From assembly GCA_949987565.1 (NCBI GenBank), contig OX465107.1, positions 21,682,030 through 21,746,029 of the forward strand: DNA of 64,000 bases, given 5' to 3'. This DNA comes from Luidia sarsii. Its lineage: Eukaryota; Echinodermata; Asteroidea; Paxillosida; Luidiidae. Shown here in pieces: positions 22,501 through 35,047 of the stretch. A model generated the notes under the pieces. It made no database searches. It worked only from the letters and a program-made list of their open reading frames with translations, and had not been told where the DNA came from. Position 1 is the stretch's first letter. Every line of letters starts with the position of its first letter. A program made the translations under genes and the position numbers.

Positions 22501-25500
22501 CGGAATTTGGGGGGCCCTTAACAATTTCTGAGGCTTCAAATCTCACCCCCAGAAAAAAAAAATGTGGCAAGACGATCTCAGCAGGGAGCAGGACCAGAGG
22601 TGACGGAGGAGGACTTAGTACCGAACTATGGGGGTCCCCAGCTAAAGCCTGCCAAATTGAGCATGAGACCAGCGCTAGCGGGGCGCCAGCCTAAACAAGG
22701 CCAGAAGGAGGACGTTGATCTCACTCCGCTGCCCCAATTTCTCTTAATGAATGACCTAAAAAAGGAAAATTCTGCTTCATCTGAAGCCCTGGGTTCGGGG
22801 GAGGGAGGGAGGAATGAGCGTGTAAGCCCAGACTAAGGAAAAATCAGGTTTGGCAAACATGGATTATTCTCCACTTGAAGGGAGTTTCTCTTCTGTTCCC
22901 GACAAAAGTGGTTCTTGACAATTGGCTGTTGCTTTCGATGGAAGTCATAAGGTAAATGTCCTCGCATGACCGCTGAAGGTGTGGAAGGAGGGGGCAAATT
23001 GAGGACACCTGTCAAATTAACATTCTATTATCTTTGGCCTTGTAAAAGAAATAATAAAATAAACATTACAGGCTCAAAAAATGTCATTTTGTTTCCAGTT
23101 AACTTGCTTCCTAAGTTGCCTGAAATCTTGTGTTATCCAAACCAAAAACTCTGAATTCAAAGAAATTAATTGAGGTTTGCCCTGCTGAACATGATCAGTG
23201 TAGATCATGTCGAGCAGGGTAAACCCCAATGAATCACATTCTCCTCGACGCAAACCTCATGTTTTATCTAGGAATTCAAAGTACCGTAATATAATTTTTA
23301 CAATTTCCTTTTTTTTCTTCCATCAAGGATTCTTCCTTTGCGTTCAGATGAGATTCCATCACAAGAGAGACAGCTCATATTAAAAGGAAACTGATAATCA
23401 AAAATGAAAAAGATGAAAAAGACTCTTTTTCTGTTGGGTGGGTATTTCAAGCCAGAGCAAGCTACCACTTCCAGCGTGGTGTTGTTTGCCGATTCTCGAC
23501 AACAAGCGGAGAAACTTCCCTCAGGTGACCCACATCAGACAATGTGAAAATAAAAGAGAGCCCCACCAAAAAAAAAAAAAAATGGCAGTGGAGATTTTCA
23601 ATCACTTGAACTAAGCCCGGCAGACAGGCTGTTTTGAACTTCAAACAAGAGTAGGATTAAACCACAGGGGATAGAATGAATGAAATCAAGGAAAGGAAAA
23701 AAAACCCAGATCTCCGATGACAGTGCCACTGCCACATGTGTAGTTACCGGCGGCCATCTATCTAAAAAGACAGGCGTGTCAAGAATTGTTTGAGGCAAAT
23801 ATGACAATGAGGCTTTAGGAATTCAGCCAAAGAGTCTTTGTCTGATCTGCATGTAAAAAACGCCAGAAACTGTTTGTACTTGGGTGACTGAATTTTATGA
23901 CAGCAAATGAAAAAAGCCCCCCAAAAATAAAAAATAAATTACTTATCATTAAAAAGGGTATATCATAGAAATATAGCAACCAAAATTGTTGGAAAATGGG
24001 AAAAGTTGAAAAAAAAAATTTTAAAAAAAAATCAAAAAATTACTTCTCATCAAAAAGGGTATATCATAGAAATAACAAAAATGTATTGATTACAGTTAAT
24101 TGATTATCAATTATGTCTATTCTCTATTCAATTGGACATTGATTGAAAGGTTATGCTTTTTCAGATCGGGAAAGTGAGGCAAGATTTCCCTCCCAGTTTC
24201 AACTTTTTTTGGGGGGGGGGGGGGGCGGGCATATATCAAAGTGCAAGGACGAGAGGTAACTCTTTCAACTCTGAAGCAACATCCACGGGTATACTTTAAT
24301 AGTCCCCTCCCATCCCTTGAAATTGGTTTTGGAGGCCCATGGGCATCGTTCTGCCTAACAAATAGTCACTTAAGTCAGCTGAAAGAGACGGAGAAATGAT
24401 TGATTCCTTGAAATTATTCCATCGACGCTCCCCTTCCCAAAACCTCTGGTCCTTCTCCATCGCCATTGTCCAAAAGTTAATGACAAAAAAAAAAATGAAA
24501 CTAGAATGAGCGATAAGAGCGAAAGAAAGCTGTGACTGTCGCTAAGCATATGTCGAACTCTGGTCATTTGTAATTGGCTTTGTTCCTGAGGAACACAATG
24601 GCCCTCTGCAAAATGGTGAAGAGTGTAGCTACCCGCACTCTGCTCTGCTTTGGAGAAAACTGGTTTCTTCTACGCAAGGGCCAAAGAATTAATTGCACTG
24701 AAAACCAGAGGAATGTGTTCAACTACTGTATTTTCTGGAATATAAGTCACAGTGCTCCAAACATTTCACGATAAGATTCAGGCCTTATTGAGCCGCAAGG
24801 AGTACGGGTATAAGCCACATCGTTGCAGCTTTTCTTCACCAATGTCATCTTCATACTGCAAAAATGCAGTTGGGTGCTGAAAAATTAGTATTAACTAATC
24901 TTAATTTCATGATGTTCCTTATAGTAGTCTGACGATTCAAATGCAATCCGGAAAACTTTTGCTTACGGTATGTCTTTAAACAGCATTTCATTCTGTATTA
25001 CCATTATACTTTTCCAAAAGTTGTCTACGTAAACTACACTTTGCTCACTGGGAGAATAAGTTGGAATAGGTTACTGCAATTATGAGTACGGTATGTTTTC
25101 AAATTACAAGTACCTAGAAGTACTATCAGTACCTAGAAGTACTATCATGAGTAAGCACTCATGATAGTGAAGTCCTTACTTTCTTTGGGTGGGGTCTCAC
25201 TACACACTTTCCTTAGATCTAAAATTCTTGTTGGTTACATACATCATTAAAAATCATTTGAGGATTACCAGTAGTTCTATCTATTACTCTTTGTTTTCTC
25301 CAAAATTCGACCAGGGCAAATTTTTCATACAAATCACAGGGGGAAATATCCCTATGAAATATCAATTGTATTTAATGTGAAAAATGGGATTGGAATGAAA
25401 TCACAATTTTGTATCAAATTATAAAGAATGACTATTTGATTTACACAACTTTTTTGCAAGTTGATATATCACTTAAACTTCTTGCATTGGGTAACATGTT

Positions 25501-28500
25501 TGGATTGAAGATATCTTACCAAATTGAAACATTTCAGAATAAAAACAAAAAATTACGAGGCCCTGACTTTTCGATGCTAGCAGGACCTTTCTCAAAGAGT
25601 TCCTGCCCTCGACATTTTTAAATTTGCGTTAAAGTTATTTCAGTCAGAAAGCAATTTATAGAAAAAAAAGAAAAACAAATCATTTTTGATATACTAATTT
25701 AAAATTTGGAAAAATGGCAAACAAACTTTGGCTTGGAGTTAAACACATGAAACCTCTAGTTTAACGTATCGGTGCTTTTACCACGTGAGCTATCCAGCCC
25801 TTAGATGACGGCTGTCTAAAATAGTCAACTAGGCCTATCTTTGCTGGGGTAGGGGTGCCAGTCAGAAGCATTATTACAGGGATCACACCTCCCTTTTCCA
25901 TTCAGGTGCAAACAACCAAATGTTGTAGACCAGGACTACAGCAGTTTCCGGGATCACACCAGTTAGACTCTGGGTATCTGGCCAGTTTGAGCTGGGTAAA
26001 CACTCCTGGACTTGAACGATGCCAGATTTTCACAGATTTTGTGTTTGCTCGTGTTACAAAGGGCATTTTATTCCATTGTAATCAATATCCCCAATCCATG
26101 CAAATCACCTCAAATAGTGCTTGGGATAAATCCGTATGACAAGATATCAAAATTAGGAGGGCCTGACGATTAGATCATAGTACGACTTTTCTCAAACTTT
26201 TCTCAAGGTCCTGCTACAAGTGCTGGGATCAAACCGTCAGACCCTCCAAATTTTGATAATCGCCTTTTGGCCATTTTAGTCAGCAAGCAGTTTGCCACAT
26301 TTTGGCATTTTACGTATGACAAGAGGCAGAAAAAAATACCCAACTGTATCAGAGTCTGACCGGATAATGGATGTAACAGGGATTTCTCTGGAGAACTGTT
26401 CAAGTGGGGTAAACCCTTGACCTTAAGAGTCAACAACCTAAAGAACAGCCACTCTGGCCTTCTAGATGTCAGAGTATATTTCTGGTTCGGCATCTTTTTT
26501 AACCCACCCCTATCCTCTGCCTCAAGTGGCTCAGTACATAGGAGACTTCCAATGGCCGATGTGTTTATTATCACAGTTGCACAATAACAATAAACATCTC
26601 GGGGATCATTTCTCATCTATGTCAAAGTTGTTTGGGGGGAGGACCCCACATGAGAAGGGTCAGATTATGCCCGTTTATTTTGCAAACAGGTCAAAAGCCC
26701 ATCGATCACAGAGCTGAAGTGCCGTAATCATTGCATCTACAGTATGTACGCCTATGCAAATTACCGTAACCATTTTGTGCGGAGCAGGCCTACACTCATT
26801 TCTAATACCAGCATCTTTTTTTTTATCAGACACCCATTTTTCGATTGAAGTGCCCCGCCAGAGCAGGGGCCTTTTTTTTTCTCATTAGTTTGCAAATTAA
26901 GGTCTGGTGCATATAGCACGAGTGACAATAGTGACTTTTGCCTGATACAAAGTCCAATCACGCAGAAGGTGTTGTCGAGGGGAAAACTAGCCTGCGAATG
27001 GAACCAAGGGAAGGTCAGCAAAATATACCCGAGCCCATGAGGTAAACACTACATTTGATAAACCCCGAGGACGTGAATGCTGTTGACAATGTGGAAAGTT
27101 TTTCGGGAGCGAGTGTGTGTCTGAAAAGAGCCAGTGCTCTGTCCATCGTCAAACTAATGGGGCGATTACGGTATACACTGCCCAAAATGTTGAGTTACTG
27201 AGCCATACTCCGTCTTGAAAGAGATGACTTGCATGGTGTCGTAGCAAATTTTCCACATTGTGCTTCCACCATGTCAGCCTTCAAATCCTATCTAGCTAAT
27301 GAAGTCTGCTGACCTCACAGTTTTTGTCAGGATGGCAGGGAAGTGTCTGCAAGAAGCCGTTTCCATCCAAAATAAGACAGGGTGATTTTATTTTCTCCCG
27401 TTTCAATCTGATACCATCTTGTGTTTCAGCAGACTGAAATATGATGATTAATGACAAGCTACTTGAAGCAATAATGAATAATTGATAATCGAGTTCTGCC
27501 AATAAATTTATAAAATGAAAATATCCATGGAAAGTATGTTATTCTGAGGAAATATTTTTTGAAATAACTTGTTCATGTACCTGAATAATGAATACCAAAA
27601 GAATGACATGAAGGATCTATCAGCCAAACTTTAAAAAAGTGTTTAATCCTTCCAGAAAATTATGTCTTTTGTGTTCTACCTACATTTGATTACTTCCAAT
27701 ACTTAGAATCATAAAAAGTTGAAGGGGTCCGATTGACATTTGTAACTTAGCAGGACCTTTCAAGTTGGCCGAGGAAACAACTAGAGAACTTTCTTAAATG
27801 AAGAACTTATTATTGTTCCCTTTTCTGCAGAAAAGGGAAGGATTTGTGTCAGTGAAGTTAAATGAAAAAGTCAACCAAAAAGAGAGAAGAGAGTCGGGCA
27901 ATTTCCCATTTTCATCAGAATCTGGGGGTCTTTTGAAAAAAAATGGTCAGCGGTCAGCGATATGAACTTCTATATAGCCCATTATAGCATCGCCATGCCA
28001 TGAAAGCCTTCCTAGAGGCAATGACCATTCCACTTTCCAGTCCAGCCTACCCACCCTGGGTAAGAGCTCACTGTGGCCTTGCCTAGTATAATGCCCTGTT
28101 TATGCATTTACCCGATCAAACAGCCACATCCCTGCCACCCTGAATGGCACAAAAACCAAACCACAAGCACCCACAACTCAGTTGGTGGCTTAACACCTCC
28201 GAAATCAAGGACCCACTTAAAAAAAAAAAAATGACAGAAAAAAAAAATACAGCATGGATTGGTTCATGATTTCTCACTTGGAAACGCCAGGGAACATGGC
28301 CGACCCTCACACCAAACACAGTGGCTCCCTACATACATACATTCCGCTTTCTGTGAGCCTAACCTTCAACCCAAATCTAGAAATCAATTTACCAAAATGA
28401 CTCCCTCAACTTCCAGTCTCCCCCCTCTCTCTCTCTCTCCCTCTGTCTTTCTCCCTCCTCCTCTCTCTCCCTCTCTGTCTTTCTCCCTCCCCCTCTCTCT

Positions 28501-28506
28501 CGCCCT

Positions 28507-28545
<39 letters not shown>

Positions 28546-31500
28546 TCTCTCTTTCTCCCTTCCCCTCTCTCTCTCCCTCCCCCCTCTCTCTCCCCCCCTC
28601 TCTCTCTCTCCCTCTCTCTCTTTCTCCCTCCCCCTCTCTCTCCCTCTCTGTCTTTCTCCCTCCCCCTCTCTCTTGCCCTCCCCCCTCTCTCTCTCTCTCT
28701 CTCTCTCCCTCTCTCTCTTTCTCCCTTCCCCTCTCTCTCTCCCTCCCCCTCTCTCTCCCCCCCTCTCTCTCTCTCTCTCCCCTCCCTCTCTCTCCCTCCC
28801 CCTCTCTCTCTCTCTCCCTCCTTCTCCCACGCACAACCACGAAGAAGAAAAAACAACAAAAATCCTGCCAGTTGTAATCGGCTGGAATTATGAGTGCCCA
28901 CCGATTCCAGTGCCTCAAACGTCTATGCTCATTGATCAGTCACGTTAGCGGTTAACTGGTGCAAAGCACGGACTTGTTTGTGACTTTCTGGCATACAATC
29001 ATTCAATTTCAATTCAGTGTGCTCGGTAACGACTCCTCCCCCTCCCCCCTAACAATTCTACAACACCCTGGCCATCTGCTCCAACACCTCGGCACTGGGT
29101 TAATAAACAACACCAATGACCGAATCGATTTGTTGAGCAAAGTGCGGGTTCAAGCTCGTAACACAGTCCACTGCCCGGGTGAAAAAGGGATATTTTACGG
29201 GCTTCCCAACCACAAAATCACCATTCTAATTGGGAGCAGAAGTCTATTACACCCCTTAGTGAGAGATTTAAAACAAGTCACAAACTCATTCAGTCATATG
29301 TATGAGTTGAGGAGTACAGGCTGAAAAACCCGGCTTGTAAAGTATCTCATAAACAAGAATTCCTTGGCACAGAAATTGGGACAATTCCACATTTCAATCA
29401 TGGTTGGAACAAAGGGACTGGGTCCACATTCTTGTCACTGTCTTTGAGAAATCCATCCTTCAGAGCTCATTTTTGACAGAAATCTAAAAAAAAGGTCCTG
29501 CTAGGTCCTGCTAGGATAAGTCCCTCTACTTTTTGGGGGAGATTTTCATTTGGGTAATTTAAGTCAGCTAGCAGTTGATCACCGATCAATTGTAGAACTG
29601 CCAGATTCTACCTTCTCCCGAAAATTCACAAGGCCAACAACCCAGGCAGACCCATCATCTCTGGTAATGGTTCACCTACGGAACACATATCTCTTTTCAT
29701 TGACTCTTTTCTCAAACCCTTGGTTCCCCAAATCCCCTCATACGTCCATGACACTCCCGATTTTCTGCGAAAGTTGGAAAGTGTCAAGGATCAAATTCCT
29801 GCCACTGCCATAATTGGTACTATTGACGTTTCCTCTCTGTACACTAACATCCCCCAGGAAGAAGGCATTCAGGCTTGCTCCTCGGCCCTGGCCAAAGGAA
29901 AACAGTCTTCTCCACCCATCTCCGACATAACCACCCTCATGAGGTTAGTGCTGGCCAAGAATAATTTCTCCTTTCTTGGCAAGCACTATCTTCAAGTGCA
30001 TGGCACTGCCATGGGTACGCGCATGGCTCCTTCCTTTGCATGCCTCTTCATGGGTGACCTTGAGGAACGCATGCTCAGTGAGGCTCCATGCCGTCCCTGG
30101 ATTTGGTGGAGATACATAGATGACGTGTTCTTCATTTGGACTAGGGACGGTAGCAGCCTGAATGCTTTCTTTGACCACATCAATTCCTTCCATAGGACCA
30201 TCAAATTCACATGGGAGCAGTCTCTTCAACAGACCCACTTTCTGGACGTCACCGTCCGGAAAGACCTCAATACACTCACTACTGACTTGTATTCTAAGCC
30301 CACCGACACTCATCAATATCTCCATTCCTCCAGTTGTCACCCTAGACACTGTAAGACTGGTATAGCTTACAGCCAGGCCCTCAGATTGAGGCGTATATGT
30401 TCCAATGAGTCTGACTTTCGCCGCCATACACGTGTATTGGCCAGTAACTTGGTTGCTAGAGGCTATAGTTCTCGCCAAGTGAAGAACTCCATTGCTAAAG
30501 TCTATTCTATTCCCAGAAGTTCGGCACTAAAACAAAAGCCACCAGGTCCCAAGGACAAGCCCAAGGTTCCCTTAGTTACTTCCTACCACCCCTCTCTTCC
30601 TCCTCTCAGGAAGATAACTAAGGAAAACCACCATATTCTCCACACTTCGGATCGTCTGGCTGAAGCCATTCCCAATTCGCCTGTTTTAGCTTTCAGGCGC
30701 CCCCGTAACCTGCGTGACTTAATTGTCCGAGCAGAGGTTCCCCCTTTGGACTCTTCACCTCCAACCAAATTTGGTACATTTAAGTGTACCTCGAAATGCA
30801 TTGTTTGCAAGACACATGTCAAGGAAATAGACTCTTTCAATGGACATTCTTCTGGAACTACCCACACGACCTATGGCTCTATCACGTGCACCACCTCAAA
30901 CATCATATACCTCATCTCTTGTAGAGTTTGTAATATTCAGTATGTTGGCGAGACCAAAAACACCCTCAAAAAACGTATCTATGGCCATAGGTCTACTATC
31001 AAAACTGGTAAAATGGACACCCCTGTTGGGTATCACTTCAATCTCCCTGATCATTCGATATCAGATATGAGTGTACTGGGCATAGAATCACTTGGTCACC
31101 GTAATAATGCTGTCCGTCTTAGCCGTGAGAAAATGTGGATGAAGCGTCTTCGGACTATTCAACCACATGGTCTCAACATCCAGGAGGGTAATGACTAACA
31201 CCATGCAGCTTTCTGATAATCCTTCTTTTGTGTTCAGTCCTTCACACTTCTCTCTTTGATCTTTCCCCCTATTGTCACTAATCCCTACCCCACTCCTTGC
31301 CCTTCTCTTTGATCTTTCCCCCTCCTCTCATTAATCCCTACACTACCCCCTGCCCTTCCCTTTGATCTCTCCCTACCAGCTTCACTCTTTGTCCTTTGTT
31401 TCTCATCCGTGTCCTATTCACTCTCCCCCCCTTCCTTCGTGTACATGTATCTGTTTTGTCCTTGTCACTCTGCCTTTGAGAAAGGTCCTGCTAGGATCGA

Positions 31501-34500
31501 AACGTCAGGCCCACTAAATTTCAGCTAGCAGTTAATAACATTTCAATCAGTTTTTCAACTACATTGTAATTGTTTGACTTTGAAAAAAGCTGTATCCACA
31601 TTGTGTGATTGCCGAGCTGCTGTAGCCAGGTTTACAACCAGTTAATGGTTGAATTGCTTGGGTTGACTAGCGCCCCCACCCCAGCAAAGACTAGTTGACT
31701 ATTTGGGAGGCCACCATCTAAGGGCTGGGTAGCTCAGATTGGAAGAGCGCTGGTCCGCAACACCAGAGGTCTCAGCTTCAATTCCTTGATTACCTTTGAC
31801 AGAAAACGGAAGGAAACAAAATCTCGCAGCCTCATCTTGCTCTGGATGAATATGTCGTAGGCCGCATTCACCGCTAGCACCATCATTCCTTGTTCTTTAG
31901 TGAGCATGCTCATTGTGGCTAGTAGGACGCTGAGTGCCAGCAGGGCGCCCTCCCACAGCGTCCTCGTCACGACGTCTCCGTTCGCTTGGGTCCATTCGGC
32001 GCGCTGCGAGTCCCGCGTCCGACAGTATCTGATGTAAGTGAGGAAGGAGAGGAGAAAGAGGAGACCGGCCCCTATATCTGCCCGCCCAACGACCCCAGCC
32101 ACGGCCTCCGTGTGGATAGGATGCACGGCAAACAGCAGCCCGGCCAGGCACGCCGGCAACGTCCGCCGAAGCAACAGCGCCCTCGCGGCATACGTGAACA
32201 GCCCCGTCACGGCCACGTGCAGGAGCACGTTGCCTAGGTGATAGCCGTAGGGGTCCAGCTGTCCGAGGAGGTGGTTGAGGCGATACGACAGGACGCAGAG
32301 AGGGCGGTAGGACTTGTGGCTGCCACTGTGGATGAGAGGTGTGCCCCAGAAGTCATTGTAGAAGATGTTGGACAGGGGTGTGGTCTGTAGGATGTCTTGG
32401 TTCTTGAGTATTGCACGACTGTCAAGAAAAGAAAAATCAATGAGCAGTTTGAATTATACGCACAAAATGACTGAGAAATGATCTAATGACCAGAGGTTAA
32501 TATTACAATCCATTGTAACTTGACTTACGATAAGATAAACCATCTAAATTGATATACAAAAATATTGCAAACTGCTTACTGACTAAAATTACCAAAATGC
32601 AAATCTTAAAATTATTGGGCCTGACGTTTCCATCCTAGCAGGACCTTTCTCAAAGGCACTCTGCCTTTGAGAAAGGTCCTGCTTGGATCAAAACGTCAGG
32701 CCCACTAAATTTTAAGATAAACCATTGTTAGCACTGTCATGAATGATCCATTGTCCAACAATTATTGCAACAGGTTTGGTGAAAAAATTCATATGATTAA
32801 TACATAACAAGTTAGTTGAATATCTATATTTACCAAATACAAGTTGTTAAAATGGGTTTTAAAAGGTTTTAAGACAAACCTTTCCAAACCAATACTGACT
32901 TTGAAATGCTAAAAATCGCAAATCTCACAAAATGGAAGGGGTCTGGCAGTTTGATTCTATCAGAACCTTTCTCAAAGGCAGAAAGCATTCTGCTTTCAAT
33001 GAGAGGGCCTACAACAAGGAACACAAGTCAGGATCCTGAATCGCGATTCAAATCCTACTAATACAGTAATCGTGTTTATTGTGTCCACACACACACACAC
33101 ACACAAAGTGGAGTTTGAATCGCAACTCAAATCGTAATTCAAATAATCATGTTTATTTGGGAGAGTGGAAACGGCCCTACTGACTATGCCATCCCTGCTA
33201 TGTTGTATAATGGACCATGGAATGACTAGAACAAATAGGTCACCCCACCCCTACACAAGGTCAATTGATTTATCACACTACAGAGACTTCAGAGAGAGCA
33301 AAGCAGCCATTTTCTCATCACCATAACAACAGGTCTCAGACACAGGAAGGAGGAGACAGTAGGGCCGTTCCCACTACGAAAATAATTGCGATTTGAACGT
33401 TTCGATCCTAGCAGGACCTTTGATTAAGGTCCTGCTGGGATTGAAACATCAGGCCCACTAAATTTTGAAGTTTATTTGTATGTTGACTGTAATTAATCAT
33501 TTTTGTTCGTTTTTTGTGTGTTTTGGTGTCAACAATTTCTTTTACTCTATGTTTTAGTAAAATCCACTGCAATTCAGTTTTTAAATGTAATGATGGATTG
33601 TAATAAATAAATCACTTTGAATGAACGAACGAATGAATAAATGTGGACTATTAGAGTTGCACTTGATTGAACGTTTAAAAGAAAGGGGGGATTTAGTCTC
33701 GGCTTCAAACAATTTTTCACTTCCTAGCTCAATGAAGAAGTACTTGTATTTCTACTCCTCTTCATCCTGACTGAGACATAAGACTGCAATGATGTCCTTC
33801 CACTTTGGTCCTCTTCTAAGCCAAGAATTGTGTCTGTATCTTTGTTAGGTTCATCTCAGCAAGCTCTGCCATCACTGTCCTTTGAAAGTAGTTTGAGGTC
33901 TCCCGTAAAGCAACTTTAGGGATATGATCTTGATCCTCCCTGAGAAAATGCCCAAGCCATAGGATTTGTCCCCGTTTTATTTCCAGGATAACACTCTGAC
34001 ATTCAAAGTGATCGTAGAATGCCCAGGGCTCAAAATATCCACTAGACTGTGGACTAGCGTCGGTCTAGTGCCAAGTGTAACTGCACTGGACCGGCTGTCT
34101 AGTGGGTTTTTCTTCCACCATGAAGAAAATGGCACTCAAATATAATTTTTATTTTGACCTATACAAGTAAACAGCATTTTCTCATGGTATTCCTTTCACT
34201 GCATACAATTTTTAAATTCTTATTTATGGCACAGGTCTTGTAAAAAAATGTTCAGGTCCAGTAAGAGTCTTCAGTTACTAGACCTGAAATTTCTTTCAGA
34301 ATCTTTCTGAAATTCGAGCCCTTATGCCCAATGTACATGTAGTAGGGCATCTTGGCTTTTTCTAAACTGAATCCTGACTGGACCAATCTACATATCTGAT
34401 TGAGTCTGGTACCCAATGTGGTTATTCAATTCCAGCGTACAGTTTTATCACTCCGCCTTAACGAGCACCTACTAATTGGCAGGCAGAGATAAAACGAGGA

Positions 34501-35008
34501 AATTGGAGCCCTGAGGAACGAAGTCGAACACATGGTCAAGTTCAGGGCAGGAGCATTGAGGTCAGGTATCAAAAATCAAGATACAGTAGTCTACCTACAT
34601 GGGAGACTGATATCAATTGGGGGACTGGCTTACAAATTACCCCCTTCCTCTTTGTAATTCTTGGGTGGCCATCAGAGGAAATTGTCAGGTTTCTGTAAAC
34701 TTAAAACAAGTTTAGAGTTAGAGTGTAGGGTGAAATGTTGCCTGGAATTTTGGGGTGGCTGGTGAGGCCACTCACCCCGCAGATTCTGGTAAGGCCCAGT
34801 GTGAGTTTGAATGGCCTGTGGTTTAGTCTATCTCTGGTGTCTCTCATTCCTGACTCAATCTGCTTTGGACCAATCATCAGTTTCTTTACGACATCAAATC
34901 CTTGGTCAGACATTGTCTTTGGGATTCAGGGGTTATTCTGTATAGTGAAAGAGAGAGAGAGAAAGAAGAAGCCAGAGAGCCAGACAGACATAGAGTGACA
35001 AGAGATGC

Positions 35009-35047
<39 letters not shown>

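Larger units (their letters stand above)
19230..31793 (-). other. TMTC2 intron 2
   Basis: 12.6 kb. Repeats: S1 scrap 19375-19427, S2 SINE 19431-19640, M1 20190-20315, hairpin 23165-23234, Penelope pieces, S1 25705-25965, inverted H repeats 27080-27290, CT array 28421-28822, Penelope element 29577-31520, S1 31570-31787. 20630-23160 and 23240-25540 hold no recognised gene (a G-run lies at about 24209-24226). Confidence 0.75.

Noticed and set aside
28259..28948. 229-codon plus-strand open frame rich in Leu/Ser/Pro
   Set aside because: CT-repeat array with equivalent frames on the other strand.
29550..29813. Alternative open frame at the start of the Penelope element
   Set aside because: The RT motifs (LPKIHK, GRPIIS) read in the other frame, continuous with the main ORF.
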